Shown: piece after piece, positions 1-6,340 of the stretch | Position numbering within the stretch: position 1 is the first letter of the stretch | Layout: every line of letters starts with the position of its first letter | NCBI GenBank assembly: GCA_021158895.1 | Contig: JAGGSW010000101.1 | Span: 1 to 8,873, forward strand | DNA: 8,873 nucleotides | Origin: Candidatus Odinarchaeota archaeon | GTDB taxonomy: Archaea > Asgardarchaeota > Baldrarchaeia > Baldrarchaeales > DXJG01 | Direction: 5' to 3' | Program-made: the position numbers and the translations under genes | The notes under the pieces: generated by a model | The model's database searches: none | What the model was told of the DNA's origin: nothing | What the model saw: only the letters and a program-made list of their open reading frames with translations

Positions 1-33
1 GATCTAAATTATACCTATACATGGTTTTCTTTT

Positions 34-1062
34 ATGCGAACCTCAATTCTTTATTATTTATACATTGTTCTCTTTTATCTTTCTCTTCTCCCTGTTTTTC
101 TCATAAATACTCTCACTAAAGAGTTATCAAACGTATTCTATGTAAGTCAACTATTTCTTGATAAATATTTCCAAACAACACTAAATGTGTCGACGTTGCA
201 AACCGATATCGATCTCAAGATGATGATAAAACCGGCGTATGTATTTTTAACACAAGCAATAATCGCTCTAATGATCATCAGTCTTATACTGTTCTTATTT
301 AAATGCGACTTTTCTAATGCGTTCAAAACTATGCTTTTCGAAGGAACTATACTTTTTCTATATAAACTCGGTGAATTTTTAAAGTTAGTTTTTCCTGTAT
401 GGCAAGAATCCTTTCTATCTTCAGAATCCATAGTAGGTTTTGCTACAAATCCCTTCATGCTTAACATACTTGTAATTTATCTTTCATTTGACTTAGCTGT
501 CCAAGCATCTTACGTACAAAGCGTTTTCTCTTTCAAAGCGAAGAAACGCGAGATCTCTGATCAACGAAAAGAGAAAACTCCAACGGGAAAGGAAGCAAAG
601 GTTACCCTTTCAACATCGATAGTTAGAAGGTTCTTAACATCTGACGTTGTCCAATACTTACGAGAAATCGTGGAAAAAAGAGTTTCTCGTGAAGGGTCGA
701 AAACCAGCGTGGGTGTGGACTCCACAAGACTTCAGGTTTTTTTGGAAAATCTTTATCAAATGGATCCGGAAGCCAAAACATCATTGGAAGCTAAGGTAAC
801 TCTCCCATCAGAAGCTAAAACGTTACTTTCCATTTTATTAAGTACCTTATACAGGATACTTGCCATAATTTTATTATCCTATATCGTGATTCACCCACAG
901 TTTCTCTTTTCATTCTTAGGGGCTCCTCCAACAATAATAGGAAGTTTAGAGCTATCACAGCCAGAAGCAATACTTTTGGTTCTTCTTCCCTTACTTTTTA
1001 CAATAACACTAATAGGTTTACTGATTCCTACCAGAAAAGAAAAAATATCCTCCAAGGGATAG
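34..1062 (+). CDS. Multi-pass membrane protein of unknown function (5' end uncertain)
   Basis: I do not recognise this 342-residue protein. Hydrophobic stretches suggest six membrane segments at about residues 5-24, 68-90, 99-120, 141-160, 264-287 and 311-331. Between the fourth and fifth lies a charged, probably cytoplasmic region (about 165-262) rich in Lys, Arg and Glu. That region contains the hexapeptide EAKVTL twice (about 187-192 and 252-257) and three EAK motifs close together at 246-262. The C-terminus is a short basic tail. The ATG at 34 is the first in frame, but the frame is open back to base 1, so the gene could begin upstream of the window. The AT-rich stretch at 6-19 could instead be a TATA box giving a nearly leaderless transcript. 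No catalytic motif, signal peptidase site or transporter signature is visible. It lies upstream of uS7 on the same strand but is separated from it by about 150 bp with its own promoter-like sequence. Confidence 0.75.
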   Translation: MRTSILYYLYIVLFYLSLLPVFLINTLTKELSNVFYVSQLFLDKYFQTTLNVSTLQTDIDLKMMIKPAYVFLTQAIIALMIISLILFLFKCDFSNAFKTMLFEGTILFLYKLGEFLKLVFPVWQESFLSSESIVGFATNPFMLNILVIYLSFDLAVQASYVQSVFSFKAKKREISDQRKEKTPTGKEAKVTLSTSIVRRFLTSDVVQYLREIVEKRVSREGSKTSVGVDSTRLQVFLENLYQMDPEAKTSLEAKVTLPSEAKTLLSILLSTLYRILAIILLSYIVIHPQFLFSFLGAPPTIIGSLELSQPEAILLVLLPLLFTITLIGLLIPTRKEKISSKG

Positions 1063-1135
1063 CATTATACACGGTAACAATGTTAAGATTGTATGTGTAG
1101 GGGGCTGTTGTGTATGCTCTTTCTTTCACATAACA

Positions 1136-1143
1136 TTTATAAG
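1136..1143 (+). promoter_or_regulatory. Candidate TATA box for uS7
   Basis: The octamer TTTATAAG follows an A-rich BRE-like stretch. A start site about 25 bp downstream would give a leader of roughly 50 bases before the uS7 ATG. A second candidate, CTTTTAAT near 1169-1176, would give a shorter leader. The choice between them is inference. Confidence 0.4.
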
Positions 1144-1216
1144 TTAAAGTTCTTTTTTACGCCTTAGCTTTTAATCCCTAACAATTATAGAGGACACTCT
1201 AATCTAGGTGAAATAT

Positions 1217-1822
1217 ATGAGTGAGATTAAACTCTTTGGAAAGTGGAGCTATGAAGGCATAGAAGTATCAGATCCAGGACTGAAAAGGTACATTTGCTTG
1301 AAACCAGTGTTTTTACCTCACACTGGAGGAAGACATGAACATAAAAAATTTGGTAAAGCAGAAGTGCCAGTTGTTGAAAGACTGATTAATAAGCTCATGA
1401 ATCCAGGACTTTCCAAGGGAAAAGGAGGAAAAGTACTTAAGCACGGTAGATGTGGAGGCAAGAAACATAAAGCATACAATATTGTAAAGGCCGCTTTCGA
1501 AATAATACACCTAAAGACGGGTGAAAACCCCATACAAGTATTAATTAGGGCCATTGAAAATGCAGCGCCAAGAGAAGAAACAACAACAGTTTCCTATGGA
1601 GGAATTAGATACCATCTAGCTGTTGATGTCGCACCCCAACGCAGAGTGGACCTGGCATTAAGATTCATTGTACAGGGAGCTGCAAGAGCAACATTTAACA
1701 ATCCAAAACCAATAGAAGAGTGCTTGGCTGATGAAATAATACTCGCGTCGCGAAATGATCCAAAAAGCCATGCAATAAGAAGAAAAGAAGAAATAGAAAG
1801 AATAGCTCTGTCAGCTCGATAA
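1217..1822 (+). CDS. rps7: Small ribosomal subunit protein uS7 (archaeal S7)
   Basis: uS7 binds the 3' major domain of 16S rRNA, nucleates assembly of the 30S head and lines the mRNA exit/E site. The 201-residue product has the archaeal/eukaryotic-type form of S7. It has an N-terminal extension, a basic GGRHEHKKFGK-type segment, the helix pair around NKLMNPG, a GGKKHKAYN-containing loop, the ENAAPREETT beta-hairpin region and the RRKEEIERIA C-terminal helix. I chose the ATG at 1217 because AGGTGA at 1206-1211 is a well-spaced Shine-Dalgarno site. An in-frame GTG at 1208 overlaps that site and would add only three residues. The gene is usually next to rps12 and elongation factor 1A in archaea. 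Here neither neighbour is present, and uS7 appears to be transcribed alone. It converges with the GTPase gene, with 38 bp between stop codons. Confidence 0.97.
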   Translation: MSEIKLFGKWSYEGIEVSDPGLKRYICLKPVFLPHTGGRHEHKKFGKAEVPVVERLINKLMNPGLSKGKGGKVLKHGRCGGKKHKAYNIVKAAFEIIHLKTGENPIQVLIRAIENAAPREETTTVSYGGIRYHLAVDVAPQRRVDLALRFIVQGAARATFNNPKPIEECLADEIILASRNDPKSHAIRRKEEIERIALSAR

Positions 1823-1860
1823 ACAATAGTTTTCACTACTCATATAATACCCTGATCAAT

Positions 1861-2646
1861 TTAATTAGAGGTTTCAGGCTTTTTCCAAACAACTATTTTC
1901 CCTTTCTGCCAATCGCGTAAAATAATTCTCGCCATTTCTTCTATGTCAGGCTCCCCACCCTTTAACAATCTTCCCCTTTTAATTGCCAGCTTCTCCAGGA
2001 ATTCGAGATCATCATCAGTTTCTATACCGTAAACCTTAGCTAACTGTTTAGGGTCTTTTTTCTTAATGAATTTTATTAATTCTAAGGCGCAAGTAATTGG
2101 GTCCTCAATTTTTTCGACTTCTAAAGCGCTTTTAAGTATTAACGATATTTCATCTTCAGCCGGATATACCCCAGGGGTATCCAAAATAAGGATCTTGGGT
2201 GTTACTCTGAAAAGTTGACTATGTTTAGTAAATCCTGGAATTGGACTTGTACCAGCACTATGTTTACCCTTTAAAACATTAATGATCGAGCTTTTACCAA
2301 CGTTAGGATATCCTATTAAAGCTACCTTGACGGGTATTTTGGGGGCATATTTTAGAATGGTTTTCCGAAGAATTTTTGTTCCAAGCCGATCTTTTGAACT
2401 AATATATACTGTAGGATATTCTTTGCTAAGTTTTTTCTTCCATTCCTCTAATACTTCCTTTGGTACGAGGTCGGATTTGTTTATCACAAGGACTAATTTC
2501 TTTCCCTTTTTTGTTACGATTTCTTCTATTTTCTTGTTTCTAAAACTTTCGGGATCTCGAGAGTCTAAAACCTCAAGTATAATATCAACTCCATTTATAA
2601 CTCTAAAAACAGATTTCCACGTCTTTTTGCTTGATGATATTTTCAT
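1861..2646 (-). CDS. Circularly permuted GTPase, YlqF/RbgA/NOG2-like, probable large-subunit assembly factor
   Basis: The GTPase motifs are permuted. From the chosen start, G4 NKSD is at residues 56-59 and a G5-like ISS at 82-84. G1 GYPNVGKSS follows at 112-120, the G2 Thr in PGFTK at 140 and G3 DTPG at 156-159. The N-terminal DSRDP at 28-32 matches the DARDP signature of this family. Bacterial RbgA and eukaryotic Nog2/Lsg1 relatives act in 50S/60S maturation; the same role here is inferred from the family. A helical C-terminal domain follows, as usual, and the length (261 residues) is typical. I chose the ATG at 2646 because GGAG lies nine bases upstream. An ATG at 2661 would add five residues but has no Shine-Dalgarno site. 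The gene follows hypC on the same strand with a gap of under 60 bp, so they may be cotranscribed. Confidence 0.93.
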   Translation of the reverse strand: MKISSSKKTWKSVFRVINGVDIILEVLDSRDPESFRNKKIEEIVTKKGKKLVLVINKSDLVPKEVLEEWKKKLSKEYPTVYISSKDRLGTKILRKTILKYAPKIPVKVALIGYPNVGKSSIINVLKGKHSAGTSPIPGFTKHSQLFRVTPKILILDTPGVYPAEDEISLILKSALEVEKIEDPITCALELIKFIKKKDPKQLAKVYGIETDDDLEFLEKLAIKRGRLLKGGEPDIEEMARIILRDWQKGKIVVWKKPETSN

Positions 2647-2704
2647 AAATAGATTCTCCATTAACTTAATTGTTCAACTTAAAGGCAGACGTACCGTTCA
2701 AGAA

Positions 2705-2929
2705 CTAAGTGTTAATTGCTTCCGACACTTCTCGCCATAATTTAAGTATTTCTTCGGCCTCTTTTCTTTCTAATTTCTGAATAGCGAAACCTACATGAAT
2801 TAAAACATAGTCTCCCACTTTAATGTTGTCAATTAGAGATAAACTAACTTCTCTTCGAATCCCTCCAAAATCAACAATGCCTTTGTCTCCCTTTATCTCT
2901 AATATTTTCGCTGGTACAGCTAAACACAT
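2705..2929 (-). CDS. hypC: [NiFe]-hydrogenase maturation chaperone HypC/HupF
   Basis: HypC is a small chaperone that works with HypD to carry the Fe(CN)2CO unit and deliver it to the hydrogenase large-subunit precursor in the cytoplasm. The 74-residue product has the family's usual length and landmarks. It starts MCLAVPAKI with the essential Cys2, has DFGG at 20-23, a small OB-like barrel, the VHVGFAI motif with His45, and a charged C-terminal helix. The ATG start is fixed by the conserved N-terminus, and a GGTGG Shine-Dalgarno site lies about seven bases upstream. No hypA, hypB, hypD, hypE or hydrogenase structural gene is in the window, so its partners must be elsewhere. It is divergent from the HMG-CoA operon and lies just upstream of the GTPase gene on the same strand. 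Confidence 0.95.
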   Translation of the reverse strand: MCLAVPAKILEIKGDKGIVDFGGIRREVSLSLIDNIKVGDYVLIHVGFAIQKLERKEAEEILKLWREVSEAINT

Positions 2930-3026
2930 AATAGTCCACCCTGATGGTAGAATTATTCTCTTTTCAATTAATGTATAAGTCTTTGTAATTTAAATTTAAC
3001 ACTTATAATTATCGATAAGTAACTTG

Positions 3027-3048
3027 GAGTTTTATGGCTATAAAACTC
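3027..3048. repeat. Perfect 9-bp inverted repeat (possible operator or hairpin)
   Basis: The arms GAGTTTTAT and ATAAAACTC are exact reverse complements separated by GGCT. The element sits about 100 bp upstream of hypC and about 180 bp upstream of the HMG-CoA synthase start. Its right arm also resembles a TATA box, so it could be a two-way promoter core or a regulator site. The function is inferred from position only. Confidence 0.5.
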
Positions 3049-3150
3049 TCAACGCCTACTATTCTCTGAGTGTAAAATAGTTCTTCGATTATTTGTTAAC
3101 AATAAATTTTTTATCTTACCATTGTCGAAATCGCAACTAGCAGTTGAGTA

Positions 3151-3164
3151 GAAACCTTTAATAA
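3151..3164 (+). promoter_or_regulatory. Candidate BRE/TATA promoter for the HMG-CoA operon
   Basis: GAAACC followed by TTTAATAA has the shape of an archaeal BRE plus TATA box. It would place a start site near 3185-3190 and give a leader of about 40 bases that includes the Shine-Dalgarno site GGAGAGG at 3213-3219. The 11-mer GAAACCTTTAA recurs exactly in front of the RAM-domain gene at 7878-7888, which supports it being a core promoter. Confidence 0.5.
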
Positions 3165-3225
3165 TCCTTCACACACCTCCATCTGAATACATAAAAAAAT
3201 TCACTTTTATATGGAGAGGACATAG

Positions 3226-4266
3226 ATGACAAAAGAAGCTGGCATAATAGGGTATGGAGCATACATACCAATATACAGAATCAAAGCATGTGAAATAGGC
3301 AAGATATGGGGTAACTATAATGGGCACGTACCCATAATGGAGAAAGCAGTAGCAGGAATAGATGAAGACCTTGTAACAATCTCAGTTGAAGCAGCAAAAT
3401 ACGCTATAAGAAGAGCAAAAATAGATCCAAAAGAAATAGGAGCCGTATACATCGGAACCGAAAGTAAACCTTACGCAGTAAAACCATCAGGCACGATTGT
3501 AGCGGAGGCCATAGGAGCCACCCCACTTGTAGTAACAGCAGACTTCGAGTTCGCGTGCAAAGCTGGGACGGAAGCATTTCAAGCATGCATTGACCATGTT
3601 TTGTCGGGAAGGATAAAATATGCAATGGCAATAGGTGCTGACACCGCCCAAGGTCGTCCAGGGGATCAACTAGAGTATACAGCAGCATCTGGAGGAGCTG
3701 CCTTCATTTTTACCAAGAGGTCAAACAAAACCTTAGCATATTGTGAAGGAGCAGTTTCATTCGTCACAGATACTCCAGACTTTTGGAGAAGAGCTCACGA
3801 ACACTATCCAATGCATGCTGAAAGATTTACTGGAGAACCAGCATACTTCTACCATATAATAAATTCTGTCAAAACTCTAATGGAAAACATGGGACTAAAA
3901 CCTAGCGACTTTAAGTACGCTGTATTCCATCAACCCAATACTAAATTCCCGGTGAAAGTTGCCAAAAAACTAGGATTTACGATGGATCAAATAAAACCAG
4001 GACTTTTGTCCCCATACATAGGAAACTGTTACGCAGGATCATCACTTGTGGGATTTGCCGCCACCTTAGATGTAGCAAACCCAGGTGACAGAATATTACT
4101 AGCATCATATGGCTCAGGAGCTGGCAGTGATGCCTTTAGCTTTGTTGTTCAAGACATCATATTGGAAAAGAGAAATCCTATTCCTTCTGTTAGAGACATG
4201 ATTGGTGTAAGAAAATATATAGACTATTCGACATATGTGAAGTTCAGGGGAAAAATAAGGGCGTGA
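3226..4266 (+). CDS. Hydroxymethylglutaryl-CoA synthase, archaeal type
   Basis: This enzyme condenses acetyl-CoA with acetoacetyl-CoA to give HMG-CoA, the entry to the mevalonate pathway for archaeal isoprenoid lipids. The 346-residue length is typical of archaeal HMG-CoA synthases. It has the N-terminal IIGYGAYIP start of the family. Glu79 lies in YIGTESKP, nucleophilic Cys111 in EFACKAGTEA, and His235 in VFHQPNTKFP; these are the expected catalytic triad. The glycine-rich ASYGSGAGSDAF motif near the C-terminus is also conserved. The ATG start has a GGAGAGG site six bases upstream. It is the first gene of a three-gene operon, and the thiolase starts six bases after its stop. In Methanothermococcus the equivalent three proteins form one complex that channels acetoacetyl-CoA. 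This synthase looks fully competent, which contrasts with its altered thiolase partner. Confidence 0.96.
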   Translation: MTKEAGIIGYGAYIPIYRIKACEIGKIWGNYNGHVPIMEKAVAGIDEDLVTISVEAAKYAIRRAKIDPKEIGAVYIGTESKPYAVKPSGTIVAEAIGATPLVVTADFEFACKAGTEAFQACIDHVLSGRIKYAMAIGADTAQGRPGDQLEYTAASGGAAFIFTKRSNKTLAYCEGAVSFVTDTPDFWRRAHEHYPMHAERFTGEPAYFYHIINSVKTLMENMGLKPSDFKYAVFHQPNTKFPVKVAKKLGFTMDQIKPGLLSPYIGNCYAGSSLVGFAATLDVANPGDRILLASYGSGAGSDAFSFVVQDIILEKRNPIPSVRDMIGVRKYIDYSTYVKFRGKIRA

Positions 4267-4272
4267 ACAGAC

Positions 4273-5430
4273 TTGAGGAAAGTAGCGGTCATTGCCGTTG
4301 GTTATACAAAAGTTAAAGAACATTGGGGGCTTTCAATAAGGGATTTATTTACTGAAGCAGCAATAATGGCCCTAAATGAAGTAACAATAGACCGAGTAGA
4401 TGCGCTTTATGTGGGAAATATGTCTTCTGGTTACTGTCAACATCAAGAGCATCTGGGCGCATTAATGGCAGACTACATAGGTCTAAAATCACCTCCCGCT
4501 GTCAAAATCGAAGCAGCAGGAGCTTCTGGAGGTATGGCATTAAGGGAAGGAATTCAAGCAGTAGCATCGGGGTTTCACGATTTTGTTGTAGTAGGCGGGG
4601 TCGAAAAAATGTCGGACGTTTTAACACCAGACATAACCTATGCCATGGCCATGGCAGCGGATCAAGAATATGAAGCCTTTATAGGAGTCACTTTCGCTGC
4701 TTTAAATGCAATGATTAAAAGGGCATATCAACATAAATTTGGCGTGTCAGATGAGTTAATAGCAACGTTACCTGTACATTGTCATGATATGGCTTCAAAG
4801 AATCCTTATGCACAGTATCCATTTAAAATAACCATAGAGCAAGTTTTATCATCACCTTTTGTTGCAGAACCTTTAAGACTTCTTGAATGTTCATCTCCGG
4901 CAGATGGTGCAGCAATACTAATACTCTGCCCCTTAGAAAAGGCTAAAGAATTCACAGACACCCCAATAGAAATAGCGGGAGTAGGTGCAGCCACGGACGC
5001 AATTGCCCTTTATCAAAGAGATGATTTAACCACGTTTAAGGCAACTATCGAAGCTGCCAATATGGCTTATAAAATGGCTCACACAAAACCTGAAGAAGTA
5101 GATGTAGCAGAAATTCACGACTCTTTCAGCATTACCGGAGTAATATCGCTTGAAGATCTTGGTTTCTTTAAAAAAGGAACAGCAACAAAAGCTATTTCCG
5201 AAGGAGAAATAACTCCAGGAGGGAAAGTCGCAGTAAATACTTTTGGTGGATTAAAAGCTAGAGGACATCCCGTAGGTGCAACGGGAGTGTATCAAGTGGC
5301 AGAGGTTGTTAAGCAACTACGAGGAGAAGCTGGCAAAAACCAAGTTGATGACGCAGAAATCGGTCTAACACAAAACATCGGAGGAGTAGGTGGAACCGTG
5401 ACTGTTTACATCTTCAGGAGGATAGATTAA
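4273..5430 (+). CDS. Thiolase-superfamily protein of the HMG-CoA cluster, lacking the nucleophilic Cys
   Basis: By family and position this should be the acetoacetyl-CoA thiolase that joins two acetyl-CoA and feeds HMG-CoA synthase. The 385-residue fold is complete: an RKVAVIAVGYTK start, VVVGGVEKMSD, the HDSFSITG motif with His282, GGLKARGHPVGATG with His332, and a C-terminal NIGGVGGT loop. The nucleophile motif, normally E-x-A-C-A-S-G, reads E-A-A-G-A-S-G, so Gly83 (codon GGA, 4519-4521) replaces the catalytic Cys. GGA differs from both Cys codons at two positions, so a single base error is unlikely. The start is a TTG at 4273, chosen because the conserved N-terminus begins there; only a weak Shine-Dalgarno site precedes it. 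It may be a structural subunit of the complex, an aldolase-like enzyme such as the Ltp2 type that also pairs with DUF35 proteins, or a thiolase using another residue. Family assignment is firm; activity is open. Confidence 0.93.
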   Translation: MRKVAVIAVGYTKVKEHWGLSIRDLFTEAAIMALNEVTIDRVDALYVGNMSSGYCQHQEHLGALMADYIGLKSPPAVKIEAAGASGGMALREGIQAVASGFHDFVVVGGVEKMSDVLTPDITYAMAMAADQEYEAFIGVTFAALNAMIKRAYQHKFGVSDELIATLPVHCHDMASKNPYAQYPFKITIEQVLSSPFVAEPLRLLECSSPADGAAILILCPLEKAKEFTDTPIEIAGVGAATDAIALYQRDDLTTFKATIEAANMAYKMAHTKPEEVDVAEIHDSFSITGVISLEDLGFFKKGTATKAISEGEITPGGKVAVNTFGGLKARGHPVGATGVYQVAEVVKQLRGEAGKNQVDDAEIGLTQNIGGVGGTVTVYIFRRID

Positions 5431-5823
5431 ATGTCGGTACCAAGATACTGGCGAGAAATTCCGAGTCGTTATAGACTGATCGGAAGTAAATGTGTGAATT
5501 GTGGAAAGACGTATTTTCCTCCAAGACGTGTATGTAGGGAGTGTGGATCTGTAAACTTAGAAGAGGTAAAATTAAGCGAACAAGGTAGAATTATCACATG
5601 GGCCACCGTTTATGATCCCCCTCGCGGTTTTGAGAAATATGTTCCCTATATTGTTGCTATAGTTGAACTAGATGACGGAACAAGAATAATGACACAAATA
5701 ACCGACTGTGAGCCAGACGAAATACAAATCGGAACAAGAGTTTATGCTGTGTTTCGTAAAATCCGAGAGGAAGGCGAAAGCGGCATAATTTACTATGGGT
5801 ATAAATTTAAACCTCTTAAATAA
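5431..5823 (+). CDS. DUF35 protein (zinc ribbon plus OB fold), bridging subunit of thiolase/HMG-CoA synthase
   Basis: The 130-residue protein has an N-terminal rubredoxin-like zinc ribbon with Cys21, Cys24, Cys35 and Cys38 (CVNC and CREC). An OB-fold domain follows at about residues 45-115, with the ITWATVYDPP and VPYIVAIVELDDG strands typical of DUF35. In the characterised methanogen complex this protein bridges thiolase and HMG-CoA synthase and contributes to a shared CoA site. Related DUF35 proteins also pair with thiolase-like aldolases and acyltransferases. The ATG directly abuts the thiolase stop codon, and GGAGG at 5417-5421 lies within the end of the thiolase gene, so the two are translationally tight. 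All four metal ligands are present. Substrate binding by itself cannot be judged from sequence. Confidence 0.94.
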   Translation: MSVPRYWREIPSRYRLIGSKCVNCGKTYFPPRRVCRECGSVNLEEVKLSEQGRIITWATVYDPPRGFEKYVPYIVAIVELDDGTRIMTQITDCEPDEIQIGTRVYAVFRKIREEGESGIIYYGYKFKPLK

Positions 5824-5825
5824 AT

Positions 5826-5856
5826 ATTTTAAAATTTTTCCCTTATTTTATCTTTC
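5826..5856 (+). terminator. T-rich candidate terminator after the HMG-CoA operon
   Basis: Directly after the DUF35 stop codon the plus strand has several runs of four to five T residues. Archaeal RNA polymerase can terminate at such tracts without a hairpin. The position at the end of the operon and before a new promoter fits, but the call rests on composition only. Confidence 0.4.
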
Positions 5857-5896
5857 TAACAACCTCTTCAAAACCACAGTTTACAGATAACTAAAT

Positions 5897-5926
5897 TTTA
5901 TATCAAGGTTGGCTAAAGTTTAAAAG
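5897..5926 (+). promoter_or_regulatory. Candidate promoter for the MoaD-like gene
   Basis: Two TATA-like boxes, TTTATAT at 5897-5903 and TTTAAAAG near 5919-5926, lie 55-85 bp ahead of the coding start. Either would leave a leader of about 30-50 bases. I cannot say which is used. Confidence 0.35.
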
Positions 5927-5979
5927 TCTGGAGAATGTTAATTTAACGACATTCATTTAATCCAAATGGGTGTCTTACT

Positions 5980-6303
5980 TTGGTAAAAGCTAAGATTCTA
6001 CCAGAGGCAAAGATAAGAGTAAAAATTAAGCTATTTGCCTCCTTTAGGGAGCTAATAGGTACTAGTGTTGTTTCTCTAAATGCCTCCAAAAACTTAACGA
6101 TACTGGATGTAATAAGAGAAATTTCCAAAAAATATAACACTAATTTTGAAAAAGAAATCCTAAAAAGTCCAAACGAGCTAAAACCTTACGTAAAAATTCT
6201 CGTTAATGGCAGATCCATCGAATTTTTAGATGGGTTAAATACCAAATTGAAGGATGGGGATACCATAGCTATTTTTCCGCCAGTCGGAGGTGGAACATCG
6301 TAA
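5980..6303 (+). CDS. MoaD/ThiS/SAMP-type ubiquitin-like protein with a C-terminal tail after the glycines
   Basis: Proteins of this beta-grasp family carry sulfur as a C-terminal thiocarboxylate for molybdopterin/tungstopterin or other sulfur chemistry. In archaea they can also be conjugated to lysines as SAMPs. The 107-residue product has the MoaD core from about residue 13 (VKIKLFASFRELIG), the VKILVNGRSI strand, LKDGDTIAIFPPV, then Gly-Gly-Gly. Mature carriers end at the di-glycine. Here Thr-Ser follows, so an activating E1 could not use the C-terminus without trimming. The start is a TTG at 5980 with GGGTG at 5968-5972 as a Shine-Dalgarno site; it gives a longer N-terminus than the family norm, and no later ATG, GTG or TTG fits the core. 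A HAD phosphatase gene follows closely. Which cofactor or modification pathway it serves is not shown by the neighbours. Confidence 0.88.
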   Translation: MVKAKILPEAKIRVKIKLFASFRELIGTSVVSLNASKNLTILDVIREISKKYNTNFEKEILKSPNELKPYVKILVNGRSIEFLDGLNTKLKDGDTIAIFPPVGGGTS

Positions 6304-6340
6304 AATACCAGATATCTGTGGAATTTGTAGAGGGGGTTTC

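Larger units (their letters stand above)
2930..3225. promoter_or_regulatory. Divergent intergenic region between hypC and the HMG-CoA operon, with inverted repeats
   Basis: This 296-bp spacer separates two divergent transcription units and has no convincing gene. It contains a perfect 9-bp inverted repeat with a 4-base spacer at 3027-3048 and the palindrome TTATCGATAA at 3009-3018. It also has the palindrome TTGTTAACAA near 3094-3103 and 6-bp arms ACTATT/AATAGT at about 3058-3081. These could be operators or transcript hairpins. No known regulator motif is recognised, and AT-rich DNA yields some palindromes by chance. Confidence 0.4.

Noticed and set aside
147..467. A 106-codon minus-strand frame within the membrane protein gene
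   Set aside because: It is the complement of a well-formed hydrophobic coding sequence and has no domain or Shine-Dalgarno support.
1063..1207. Possible small gene or RNA between the membrane protein and uS7
   Set aside because: No open frame with a ribosome-binding site and no convincing fold; the promoter-like elements explain the spacer.
1313..1836. Several minus-strand frames across uS7
   Set aside because: They are shadows of a highly conserved ribosomal gene.
2282..2740. A 152-codon open frame on the plus strand opposite the GTPase and the end of hypC
   Set aside because: It is antisense to a GTPase with all motifs intact, and its translation is Ser/Phe/Thr-rich with no recognisable domain.
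3404..3688. Leu-rich minus-strand frames within HMG-CoA synthase
   Set aside because: The plus-strand enzyme is complete; the antisense translation is low-complexity leucine-rich.
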